A stretch of DNA of 64,000 nt. Origin: Pseudomonadota bacterium. Its GTDB lineage: Bacteria; Verrucomicrobiota; Verrucomicrobiia; Limisphaerales; SXTU01. The notes below the pieces were generated by a model. The model was not told the origin of the DNA. It did no database searches and worked only from the letters and a program-made list of their open reading frames with translations. Position 1 is the stretch's first letter, and each line of letters opens with the position of its first letter. Below are positions 7,972 through 15,828 of the stretch, one piece after another. The position numbers and the translations under genes are program-made. The stretch spans positions 1-64,000 of the forward strand of contig RFSE01000007.1 of the NCBI GenBank assembly GCA_009924135.1, given 5' to 3'.

Positions 7972-9065
7972 ATGACAAAACGCACTTTTGCTTTAACTCT
8001 GACCACCACCCTGGCGGCGGCAACGCTCGCCCACGCCGCCGACTGGCCGCAATATCGCGGCCCGAACCTGGATGGTTCGACCACCGAGGCCATCTCCACC
8101 AAATGGCCCGCCGGCGGGCCCAAGGCGCTCTGGAAGACGCCCACGCCGGATGGCTTCAGTTCCTTTGCGGTGAGCGGGAGCCAGGCCTTCACGCTCGTCA
8201 CCTGAGCTGTTTCGATGCCAAGACCGGCAAGGTCGCCTGGCAGAAGGACCTGATGAAGGACTTCGCGGGCCGGAACATCAGCTGGCAGAACGCCGCCTCG
8301 CCGTTGATCGAAGGCAACCTGGTTTACGTCGCCGGTGGCGGCGCGGGCCAATCCATTATTGCGTTCAACAAGCAGACCGGGGCAGTGGCTTGGAAGGCCC
8401 ATGATGAAACCATCACGCACTCGACGCCCGTCGCGGCGACCATTCACGGCGTGCGCCAGGTGATCTTCTTCTGCAAGAGCGGCCTCGTCTCCGTGGACGC
8501 GAAGGATGGCAAGCTGCTTTGGAAGCGTCCGTTCAAGTTCGCCGTTTCCACGGCCATGACGCCCATCGTGGCGGGTGACCTCGTCTTCTGTTCGGCCGGT
8601 TACGGCGTGGGTGGCGGCGCGGCGCGGATCTCCAAGGACGGTGCCGGTTTCAAAGCGGAGGAGATTTGGTTCGTTCCCGGCCATGCCGGTCCCGACGCCG
8701 TGGCGAACCACTGGAGCACCCCGGTTTACAAGGATGGTCATCTCTACGGCATGTTCCAGTTCAAGGAATACGGCTCCGGCCCGTTAAAGTGCGTCGAACT
8801 GGCCACCGGCAAGGTAAAGTGGACCCACGCCGGCTTTGGCCCGGGCAATGCCATCCTCGTGGGCAGCAATGTGCTCGCGCTCTCGGATGCGGGTGAAATC
8901 GTCGTGGTGGAAGCCACCCCGGCCGGTTACAAGGAAGTCAGCCGCGCCAAGGCCGTCGCCGGCAAGTGCTGGTCCACGCCCGTCGTGAGCAACGGCCGTA
9001 TTTACGTCCGCAGCACCAAGGAAGGCGCCTGCCTCGACGTGTCAGCCAAAACCGCGCAGCGCTAA
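7972..9065 (+). pseudogene. Exported PQQ-like beta-propeller protein, broken by a frameshift/deletion
   Basis: The first part, from ATG 7972, has a signal peptide (MTKRTFALTLTTTLAAATLA) and a typical opening DWPQYRGPNLDGSTTEAIST. It reaches a TGA at 8203 after FTLVT. The rest of the propeller continues in another frame from about 8205 (LSCFDAKTGKVAWQKDL) to the stop at 9065, with the repeated blades DAKDGKLLWKRP and ELATGKVKWTHAG. At the break the expected blade-end residues (usually about ten between VT and the CxxFDAxTGK strand) are missing, so a short deletion not divisible by three fits better than a one-base error. Both halves are otherwise clean, so the lesion is recent or an assembly fault. 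Intact homologues are periplasmic PQQ-propeller proteins of unknown substrate. Confidence 0.8.
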
Positions 9066-9083
9066 TCGCAGTTCTCTCTCGCA

Positions 9084-9119
9084 GGCGGGCTGGCCTTTAT
9101 GGCCGGCCCGCCTTTTTTT
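9084..9119 (+). terminator. Rho-independent terminator after the PQQ gene
   Basis: GGCGGGCTGGCC, a short TTTAT loop and GGCCGGCCCGCC, followed by seven T. It lies 19 bases after the stop at 9065 and is one of the few classical intrinsic terminators in the window. Confidence 0.85.
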
Positions 9120-9125
9120 GTTCCC

Positions 9126-9200
9126 ACTCCTACTCCTACTCCTACTCCTACTCAATTTGAGTAAGAGTAGGAGGATGAGTAGGAGGATGAGCAGGAGGAT
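9126..9200. repeat. Tandem ACTCCT array facing an inverted GAGTAGGAGGAT array
   Basis: Four ACTCCT units (9126-9149) are followed by the small palindrome ACTCAATTTGAGT (9150-9162) and three near-copies of GAGTAGGAGGAT (9165-9200). The two arrays are imperfect reverse complements, making a long palindrome centred near 9156. It lies between the terminator and the sigma-factor gene. Confidence 0.75.
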
Positions 9201-9285
9201 AATTTCCCGCTTCATCGGGTTGGGCGTAACCGGCTAGGCTGTGGGGCGTCACCAGTCCTGTGCTGGTATCTGGTCCAGTTGATTT

Positions 9286-9879
9286 ATGGGTGAGCAGCCC
9301 GGCTTGGATGTCGCGGTGTGCCTGGCGCGCGTGCGCGAGCGTGATGAGGACGCCGCCCGCGCGCTGGTGGAGCATCTCTACCCCTTGGTCATCAAGATCG
9401 TCCGGGCGCACCTGCCGCGCCGGCTCGATGAAGAGGACCTGGCGCAGGAGGTTTTCATGAAGATGTTTGCCAACGTCGCGCAATACCGGGGCGAAGTGCC
9501 GTTCGAGCACTGGGTCTCGCGCGTGGCCGTGAGCACTTGTCTCGACCGGTTGCGTGCGCAGAAGCGGCGGCCCGAGTGGCGGTGGGCGGACTTGTCCGAG
9601 AAAGAGGCCGAGACCCTGGATGCGATCCTGCATTCCGGGCACGAACCGCAGCCCGCGCACACGGCGGAAGCGGGTGAACTGGTGGGCAAGTTGATGCAGA
9701 ATCTCAGCGTGGAGGATCAGTTGGTCATTCGTCTGCTGGATTTGGAAGAACGCCCGGTGGCAGAGATTGCCGCCCAGACGGGCTGGAGTCAGACCTTGGT
9801 AAAAGTCCGGGCCTTTCGCGCCCGGCGGAAACTGCGCAAGCAGCTTGAACAACTTGAGAAAGCAAGACGCCATGATTGA
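9286..9879 (+). CDS. ECF-type RNA polymerase sigma factor
   Basis: A 197-residue protein with region 2 (LVIKIVRAHLPRRLDEEDLA then QEVFMKMFANVAQYRG) and region 4 (LSVEDQLVIRLLDLEERPVA followed by EIAAQTGWSQTLVKVRAFRA). It lacks regions 1 and 3, as in extracytoplasmic-function sigma factors. It heads a five-gene run with stop/start overlaps. The next two genes have the topology of an anti-sigma factor and a periplasmic metal sensor, so its activity is probably held at the membrane until a periplasmic signal appears. The start ATG at 9286 follows GGTCCAGTTGATTT with no strong Shine-Dalgarno. Confidence 0.9.
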   Translation: MGEQPGLDVAVCLARVRERDEDAARALVEHLYPLVIKIVRAHLPRRLDEEDLAQEVFMKMFANVAQYRGEVPFEHWVSRVAVSTCLDRLRAQKRRPEWRWADLSEKEAETLDAILHSGHEPQPAHTAEAGELVGKLMQNLSVEDQLVIRLLDLEERPVAEIAAQTGWSQTLVKVRAFRARRKLRKQLEQLEKARRHD

Positions 9880-10174
9880 ACCGCAAGACTACTGGCAGAA
9901 ACTCGCCCGCCTCGCGCGCCAGGCTCCCCAACCACCGGAGGCCACCGCTCCGTTCGGTTTCGCCGCCCGCGTCGTTACGCGGTGGGCCAAGGGCGAGACG
10001 ACGGCCCCGTCCACGTGGGATGTGTTGGAGGTCTTTTCCCGTCGCGGCCTCGTGGTTGCGGGCGCGTTGATGGTTGCCGTGGTGGTCCTGACCTACGACG
10101 TCGTGGCCACCCCGGGCTGGACGCAGCAATACACCGTGGCCGACGCGACCGTCGATCCCCTCTTCGAGCAATGA
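9872..10174 (+). CDS. Small single-pass membrane protein, candidate anti-sigma factor (CnrY-like layout)
   Basis: 100 residues from ATG 9872, overlapping the sigma-factor stop by eight bases. Residues 1-65 are hydrophilic and helix-prone (MIEPQDYWQKLARLARQAPQ). A transmembrane helix follows (GLVVAGALMVAVVVLTYDVV) and then a short tail of about 20 residues. CnrY of Cupriavidus, the anti-sigma for CnrH, has the same size and orientation. There is no detectable sequence match I can name, so the role is inferred from position and topology. The stop overlaps the next ATG (ATGA). Confidence 0.65.
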   Translation: MIEPQDYWQKLARLARQAPQPPEATAPFGFAARVVTRWAKGETTAPSTWDVLEVFSRRGLVVAGALMVAVVVLTYDVVATPGWTQQYTVADATVDPLFEQ

Positions 10175-10659
10175 GCTGGCTCAAACATTGGAAGGTAATC
10201 CTCGCCTTGGTGGCGCTGTTTCTGCTCGGCGCGGCGACCGGCACCGCCATCACGCTCAAGGTGGTGAAGCGCATCATCGATACCCGCACGAACCCGGAGC
10301 GGATGTCGCAGACCATGCTGCGGGAGTATCAACGCCGCTTGAAGCTCACGCCCGAGCAGGTGGAGCGCATCAGCCCCATTCTCCAGCGCACCGGGAGCGA
10401 GATGTGGAATCTGCGCACCGAAATGTCCGGCCGCACGCTCCAAGTCATCCGGCTGGCCCATGACGAGATTGCCGGCGAACTCACGCCGGAGCAGCGCGAG
10501 GAGTTCGCCCGGGTGAACAAGGAGATGCGCGAACGTTACCGCCCGCCGGGACCGAAAGGCCCCTTCCAGAAAGGGCCGCCACCGAAAGGTACCGGTCAGC
10601 CCACTCCGCCACCGGCCCCGCCGACCGAACCGAAAAGTCTGAAGGAGGGCGAGAAGTGA
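10171..10659 (+). CDS. CpxP/Spy-like periplasmic heavy-metal sensor (CnrX-like layout)
   Basis: 162 residues from ATG 10171 (overlap ATGA). The N-terminal anchor is WKVILALVALFLLGAATGTA. The periplasmic part is a helical hairpin with two LTPEQ motifs (RRLKLTPEQVERISPILQRT and GELTPEQREEFARVNKEM), the signature of the CpxP/Spy/metal-resistance fold. The C terminus is a Pro/Lys-rich tail (RPPGPKGPFQKGPPPKGTGQ). Met residues are more common than His in the hairpin, which would suit Cu(I) better than Co or Ni, but this is a guess. Placed after a sigma factor and a likely anti-sigma factor, it probably senses the periplasmic signal. Confidence 0.8.
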   Translation: MSWLKHWKVILALVALFLLGAATGTAITLKVVKRIIDTRTNPERMSQTMLREYQRRLKLTPEQVERISPILQRTGSEMWNLRTEMSGRTLQVIRLAHDEIAGELTPEQREEFARVNKEMRERYRPPGPKGPFQKGPPPKGTGQPTPPPAPPTEPKSLKEGEK

Positions 10660-11234
10660 GCCGCCACGCTTTGGCCTGCCTGATTGCAGGGGTTTTCGCC
10701 GCCCGCGTGATGGCGGGGTCGCCAACAGTCGTTGACATCGCCGGCAAGCTGCACGACCCGCTCAAGCCCGACGGGCGCAAAGCGACAGTCGTCGTTTTCA
10801 CGCTGCCCGACTGCCCAATCGCCAACGCCTTCGCGCCGGAGATCAACCGCCTTGTCGCTGACTATTCGGCCAAGGGCGTCGGTTTCTTCCTCGCGCATGT
10901 GGACCGTGAGCTTTCAGCGGCGGACGCCCAAAAACATGCGACGGAGTTCAGTTTTCGTTGCCCGGTCCTGTTGGATTCGCAGCACACGCTGGTGAAAGCC
11001 CTGGGCGCGACCAAAACGCCGCAGGCCTTCCTCCTCGGCCCGGACGGCAAGACCCTCTATCGCGGGCGCATCAACAATCTTTTTGCCGATTACGGCCAGC
11101 GCCGCCAGACCGTCACGCAGCATGATTTGCGCAACGCCCTCGACGCCGTACTCGGGGGTAAACTGGTCGCCCAACCCGTCACTGAGACCATCGGCTGCCA
11201 TATCCAAACCGCTTCAGAAACCAAGTCACCATGA
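10656..11234 (+). CDS. Exported redoxin/thioredoxin-fold protein
   Basis: 192 residues from GTG 10656, overlapping the previous stop (GTGA). A signal peptide (MSRHALACLIAGVFAARVMA) precedes a thioredoxin-like fold with VVVFTLPDCPIANAFAPEIN near residues 45-64. It has one Cys in DCPIAN instead of CXXC, as in redoxins often found beside cytochrome/copper-monooxygenase genes in this phylum. KTPQAFLLGPDGKTLYRG is the cis-Pro strand region. It probably acts in periplasmic peroxide or thiol chemistry. Its stop overlaps the next start. Confidence 0.82.
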   Translation: MSRHALACLIAGVFAARVMAGSPTVVDIAGKLHDPLKPDGRKATVVVFTLPDCPIANAFAPEINRLVADYSAKGVGFFLAHVDRELSAADAQKHATEFSFRCPVLLDSQHTLVKALGATKTPQAFLLGPDGKTLYRGRINNLFADYGQRRQTVTQHDLRNALDAVLGGKLVAQPVTETIGCHIQTASETKSP

Positions 11235-12607
11235 AATCCCGGCTCGTACTCGGAATGGCCGCCGCCGCCCTGCTGGCGGCCTTCGTCGCCCCGCGCGCGA
11301 AATCCAGCCCCAAACTCGAAACTCCCGGCCCGAAGCCCATCGCATACACGCCCCGCGCCGCGAATACGCTGACTTTCAACAAGGATATTGCACCCATTGT
11401 CTTCAACAACTGCACCGTGTGCCATCGCACCGGTGAGGTCGCGCCGTTCGCGCTCACGAGCTACGCGGAGACGGCCAAGCGCGCCAAGACCATCGCCAAT
11501 GTCGTTGGGAAACGCGTCATGCCGCCGTGGAAGGCCGAGCCAGGTCCGGCCTATTTGGACGAATGCCGCCTGAGCGACGACCAGATCGGCCTCATCAAGC
11601 AATGGGCTGCCGAAGGTGTGAAGGAAGGTAACCCGGCTGACTTGCCTGCGATGCCGAAGTTCCCCGAGGGCTGGCGCAATGGCGAGCCCGACCTCGTCTT
11701 GGAAATGCCTGAGGCCTTCACCGTTCCCGCCGAGGGCCGCGATATTTACCAGCACTTCGTCATTCCGACTGGCTTCACCGAGGAGCGCTGGGTTTCCGCC
11801 GTGGAAGTGCATCCCGGCAACCGGCGCGTAGTGCATCACGTCCTCGTCCATCTGGACGTCTCCGGCAAGGCCCGCGAACTGGACGCCCAGGACCCTGGCC
11901 CCGGCTATCGCAAGCGCGGTCAGGGCTTCGTTTCTGCGGGGCTCATCGGCCTCTGGGCACCCGGCAATGTGGCCCGCCGCCTGCCTGATGGCATCGGCAT
12001 GCCTGTGCCCAAGAACGCGGACGTGGTGCTGGAGATCCATTACAATCTGCGCGGCAAGCCCGAGGCCGACCGCACGAAGATCGGCCTCTACTTCGCCAAG
12101 GGGCCGGTGGACAAACGCATGCGTCGTTCCGAGGTGGCCAGCCGCATCAACATCCCGGCCGGTGACGACAACTACACCACCACCGCCTCGATTCCTGTGC
12201 CCGCCGCTGTCACCCTTCACGCGGTGCTGCCTCACATGCACTTGCTGGGCCGTGACATCAAAGTGTCCGCCACGCTGCCTGATGGTCAAGAGCTTCCCCT
12301 CGTCCACATCCCTGATTGGGATTTTAGCTGGCAAAACAGTTACGTATTCCGCGAACCCATCCGGTTACCCCGCGGCTCGAAGGTCACGCTCGCGGCCCGC
12401 TACGACAACTCGGCCGCCAACCCGCGCAACCCGCATTCGCCTCCACAGCCCGTCCGCTGGGGCGAACAGACCACCGACGAGATGTGCCTCGCCTACCTGA
12501 ATTTCACCCTCGATGCCGAGAGCATCACGCAAGGACGGAGCATCCCGACGGTGCGGGAAACCCTCAGCAACGCCGGCGAGGCGCGGAAGAAGAAGCAAGC
12601 CCAGTGA
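11231..12607 (+). CDS. c-type cytochrome fused to copper type II monooxygenase-like domains
   Basis: 458 residues from ATG 11231 with an N-terminal signal or anchor (LVLGMAAAALLAAFVAPRA). Residues 45-140 hold a mono-heme region with CTVCH (NKDIAPIVFNNCTVCHRTGE). The rest resembles the two-domain fold of peptidylglycine/dopamine monooxygenases: VVHHVLVHLD gives candidate CuA histidines, and VLPHMHLLGRD with the later DEMC gives candidate CuB ligands. It would act in the periplasm as an oxidase; the substrate is unknown. It is last in the sigma-factor operon, with no terminator seen. Confidence 0.85.
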   Translation: MKSRLVLGMAAAALLAAFVAPRAKSSPKLETPGPKPIAYTPRAANTLTFNKDIAPIVFNNCTVCHRTGEVAPFALTSYAETAKRAKTIANVVGKRVMPPWKAEPGPAYLDECRLSDDQIGLIKQWAAEGVKEGNPADLPAMPKFPEGWRNGEPDLVLEMPEAFTVPAEGRDIYQHFVIPTGFTEERWVSAVEVHPGNRRVVHHVLVHLDVSGKARELDAQDPGPGYRKRGQGFVSAGLIGLWAPGNVARRLPDGIGMPVPKNADVVLEIHYNLRGKPEADRTKIGLYFAKGPVDKRMRRSEVASRINIPAGDDNYTTTASIPVPAAVTLHAVLPHMHLLGRDIKVSATLPDGQELPLVHIPDWDFSWQNSYVFREPIRLPRGSKVTLAARYDNSAANPRNPHSPPQPVRWGEQTTDEMCLAYLNFTLDAESITQGRSIPTVRETLSNAGEARKKKQAQ

Positions 12608-12689
12608 CGTTGGTGGAGCTTGCGCCTGTGCCGGCAGCTTACGGTCGCCAGGTGGCTTGGCAATGGGCTACCTTCGATACTGCGGTTCA

Positions 12690-12721
12690 AGCACGGATGG
12701 ACGCGGATGGACGCGGATGGA
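12690..12721. repeat. Short tandem repeat ACGCGGATGG
   Basis: About three copies of a GGATGGACGC 10-mer lie in the convergent gap between the copper-protein gene and the HEAT-repeat gene. Confidence 0.6.
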
Positions 12722-12733
12722 CAGGCCCAATTC

Positions 12734-13546
12734 CTACTTGGGAAACCGGGTGCCCCCGTCTCCCATGATCGCGGGATAGATCTCCCGTAGGGCGAATGCG
12801 GCCGTCAGCTTGACGGCTTCCTCGTCGTTGTTGAGCGTCCGACGCAGGGCGGGTACGGCCCCGCTGGCCTTACCGTGAAACTGACCGAGGGAACGCGCGG
12901 CAATTTTACGAACTTCCACATTCGTGTCCGCCAGCCGGTCCACCAGCGCGGGGACGGACTGGCCGGGCTCGGTCGCGAGGCTGCCCAAGGCACGCGTGGC
13001 GAAGTATCGCAGGTCGTCATCCTCGTCGTTCAAAACGCCGACCAGCGCCGGGACGGCCAGTCGTCCATCCGTCCGCAACCGTCCCAGCGCCCGGGCTGAA
13101 CTAGTCCGGATGAAAGTAGTCTGGCTGGCGAGTCCGTTGGTGAGGATGGGCACGGCGGCCGGACCGATGGCCGCAAGCGAGCGGGCCGCCGGGAGGGAAG
13201 TCCGCTCGATTTCCAAGAGCTTCATCAACGAGGGCAGGGCGGGGCGGCCTACGTCACCAAGTGCTTCGAAGCCAAGGATGGCTCGCGCCTGATCATCGGG
13301 ATTGCTGGATTCGAGGCGGGCGAGCAAGGCCGGCACAATGCTCGCACCCATCCGGTGCACGGTTGCTTCGGCGGTGGTGTGCCGATAGGACTCGGTCGAT
13401 TCCAAATCGTGCAGCCAGGCGCTCAAGGGCCGCGTCGAAACGGCCGGCTCCCGGTGTGTGAAGACAAAAAGAATCAGGGCGACGAAAATAACGCCCAAGG
13501 TGATGAAGTAGTCCCGTTCGGAATGATCTTCGTCTGGTGTTTTCAT
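12734..13546 (-). CDS. Membrane-anchored HEAT-repeat protein
   Basis: 270 residues. A transmembrane helix lies at about residues 13-30 (FITLGVIFVALILFVFTHRE). It is followed by six to seven HEAT-like repeats with the recurring pattern VPALxxxLxDxxxxVRxxAARSLG, for example ALPSLMKLLEIERTSLPAAR and VPALVDRLADTNVEVRKIAA. Such alpha-solenoids are protein-protein scaffolds and give no enzymatic role. It faces away from the response regulator gene; the 121-base gap should hold both promoters. Confidence 0.82.
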   Translation of the reverse strand: MKTPDEDHSERDYFITLGVIFVALILFVFTHREPAVSTRPLSAWLHDLESTESYRHTTAEATVHRMGASIVPALLARLESSNPDDQARAILGFEALGDVGRPALPSLMKLLEIERTSLPAARSLAAIGPAAVPILTNGLASQTTFIRTSSARALGRLRTDGRLAVPALVGVLNDEDDDLRYFATRALGSLATEPGQSVPALVDRLADTNVEVRKIAARSLGQFHGKASGAVPALRRTLNNDEEAVKLTAAFALREIYPAIMGDGGTRFPK

Positions 13547-13667
13547 AGTATGACCAATACGCTCGGTCCGTCACCTAACACAAGTGCCCCAGCCCTTCCT
13601 GAACGGATTTTAATGTTGTGTTCGGAAGCCCTTAATCTGAGCGCCCGATACTGTCGTCCAAGATCAA

Positions 13668-14345
13668 ATGCGCTTATTGCTCGCAGAGGATGACCGGAAG
13701 GTCGCGGACTTCGTGTCGCGCGGCCTCCGCGCGGAGCGTTTCGCCGTGGATCTGGCCTATGATGGCCAGAGTGCGTGCGACTTCGCCATGAGCTACAGCT
13801 ACGATGTCATCATCTTGGATTTGATGCTGCCCGTCCTGAGCGGGACCGAGGTGCTCAAGCGCATCCGCCGGCAGTTGCCCGAGGTGCCGGTGCTGGTGCT
13901 GACGGCGAAGGACGACACCGCCACGAAGGTGGAGAATTTCGAGGCCGGCGCGGATGACTATCTGACGAAGCCATTTGCCTTCGCTGAGCTGGCGGTGCGC
14001 GTGAAGGCCCTGCTGCGTCGTGGTCCGGTGGTGCGCAGCAGTGTGCTGCGGGTGGCGGACCTGGAACTGGACCGCCTTTCCCAGCAGGTGCGTCGTGCGG
14101 GGACGCGCATCGATTTGACGGGCAAGGAATATGCCTTGCTGGAGTACCTCATGTCCCATACTGGGCGCGTGTTGTCGCGCACCATGATCATCGAGCATGT
14201 CTGGGACGAGAGCTTCGAAGGGCTGACCAACATCGTGGATGTTTATGTGCGCCACCTGCGCGCCAAGGTGGACGATCCGTTTCCGGTCAAACTCATCCGC
14301 ACGGTACGCGGCGTGGGCTACAGCCTTGGGGAGGCGACGGCGTGA
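13668..14345 (+). CDS. OmpR-family response regulator
   Basis: 225 residues. The receiver domain starts MRLLLAEDDRKVADFVSRGL, with phosphoacceptor Asp51 in IILDLMLP, Thr in VLTAKD and Lys in DYLTKPF. The C-terminal OmpR-type winged helix includes IDLTGKEYALLEYLMSHTGR and a VDVYVRHLRAKVD recognition region. It overlaps the sensor kinase start and is followed by an efflux operon on the same strand, so it most likely controls that operon. Confidence 0.95.
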   Translation: MRLLLAEDDRKVADFVSRGLRAERFAVDLAYDGQSACDFAMSYSYDVIILDLMLPVLSGTEVLKRIRRQLPEVPVLVLTAKDDTATKVENFEAGADDYLTKPFAFAELAVRVKALLRRGPVVRSSVLRVADLELDRLSQQVRRAGTRIDLTGKEYALLEYLMSHTGRVLSRTMIIEHVWDESFEGLTNIVDVYVRHLRAKVDDPFPVKLIRTVRGVGYSLGEATA

Positions 14346-15820
14346 ACCCGCGTTCCATCAGTTTCCAACTTACCGCCTGGTACGCGGCGGTCATCACGGT
14401 GGTGTTCGTGCTGCTCGGCGGCTTCATGTATCTGGGAGTGAAGCATCATCTCGTAAAAAACCTCCGTGAAACCCAGACGAAACGGGCTGGGGTCATCGCC
14501 GAGACGCTGGTTGCCCGCGTCGCCCAGCTCGGCGAGGAACATGTGATTATGGAAGTGCACGAGGGCTACGCGCCCGAGTTGAACAACCGCTTCATCCGCC
14601 TGACCCGCCCGGACCGTAGCGTGCTCTTTGTCTCGGGAGTGCCAGTAGAGCTTACCTTTAACCCCGCCTTGGTGCCCGCTCTGGGACGTCCGGTGAAGGG
14701 CCGGACCACCCGCGTCGAGCGTCTGGAGGACGAACAGGAACTCCTCATTGCCACCGTACCCGTGCCAGCGGCCGGTGGTACCTGGCTGGTGGAGGTGGGG
14801 GCTTCACTCGCGCCCGTACAGGCGCTGTTGCGTGATTTTTTAGTTAGCCTGCTCGTGGCATTGCCGGTGGTGTTGCTGGTGTCGGCGGGCGGCGGGTTCT
14901 TCCTCTCTCGCCGCGCCTTTCGCCCGGTCGAGCGCATCGTCCGGAGCGCCGAGCAACTGACCTTGCATAATTTGGGCGGACGCCTGCCTGTGCCGCAGAC
15001 CGGCGATGAACTGGAGCGTCTGTCCCTCGCGCTCAATCAGATGATCACGCGGCTGGATGGAGCATTCCAACACAACCGCCGGTTCCTCGCGGATGCCTCG
15101 CACGAGCTGCGCACCCCGCTCACCGTCATGCGCGGCGAATTGGAGACGCTGTCGCAGCAGGCCGATGGCGAGCCGGAATTGCAGGACCGCATTGGCAGCG
15201 TGCTGGAGGAGGTTGAGCGCCTCGCGAAGATTGTCGAGGGGCTGTTCGCGCTCTCGCGGCTGGATGCCGGCGAAGCGCAGTCTGAGTGGAAGCAGGTGGA
15301 TCTGGCCCGGCTCGCGGCGACGACCGCCGAACAGATGAGCCTGCTGGCGGAGGACAAGGGCATCACGATCAAATGCGAGTCCCCCGGTGAAGTGATGGTC
15401 CAAGGGGACAGCGGCCGGCTCAAGCAGGTCATCGTCAACCTGCTGGATAATGCGATCAAATATACCCCGCCGGGTGGCTGCGTCACCGTGTGTACTGGTG
15501 CCCGTGATGGCACGGCGGCGCTCGATGTGGCAGACACCGGCGTGGGCATCCCGGCCGCTGCCATTCCCCGCGTCTTCGATCGTTTCTTCCGCGTGGACAA
15601 GGCGCGTTCGCGTGCCGAGGGCGGGGCGGGTATCGGCCTCTCGATTGTGAAAGCCATCATGACCGCGCACGGGGGCAATGTCTCCGTCGAGAGCGAGGAG
15701 CATCAGGGGACGCGGTTTCACATCCGGCTGCCGCAATATACTCCCGTGGCGGGCCACATTGAGGAGCCAGCTCCCGGGCTGCTTCCCACTGCAGACGCCC
15801 TGAAATCCCGACGCCATTGA
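14342..15820 (+). CDS. Membrane sensor histidine kinase
   Basis: 492 residues from GTG 14342 (GTGA overlap with the regulator stop). TM1 lies near residues 12-33 (VITVVFVLLGGFMYLGV). A periplasmic sensor domain of about 125 residues follows, then TM2 (SLLVALPVVLLVSAGGGFFL), HAMP, HisKA with DASHELRTPLTVMRGELE (His254) and HATPase_c with NLLDNAIKYTPPGG, DTGVGIP and GGAGIGLSIVKAI. The domain order matches CusS/heavy-metal sensor kinases. It shares the run with the RND efflux genes, so the ligand may be a metal or drug. Confidence 0.95.
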   Translation: MNPRSISFQLTAWYAAVITVVFVLLGGFMYLGVKHHLVKNLRETQTKRAGVIAETLVARVAQLGEEHVIMEVHEGYAPELNNRFIRLTRPDRSVLFVSGVPVELTFNPALVPALGRPVKGRTTRVERLEDEQELLIATVPVPAAGGTWLVEVGASLAPVQALLRDFLVSLLVALPVVLLVSAGGGFFLSRRAFRPVERIVRSAEQLTLHNLGGRLPVPQTGDELERLSLALNQMITRLDGAFQHNRRFLADASHELRTPLTVMRGELETLSQQADGEPELQDRIGSVLEEVERLAKIVEGLFALSRLDAGEAQSEWKQVDLARLAATTAEQMSLLAEDKGITIKCESPGEVMVQGDSGRLKQVIVNLLDNAIKYTPPGGCVTVCTGARDGTAALDVADTGVGIPAAAIPRVFDRFFRVDKARSRAEGGAGIGLSIVKAIMTAHGGNVSVESEEHQGTRFHIRLPQYTPVAGHIEEPAPGLLPTADALKSRRH

Positions 15821-15828
15821 ATCCGCCC

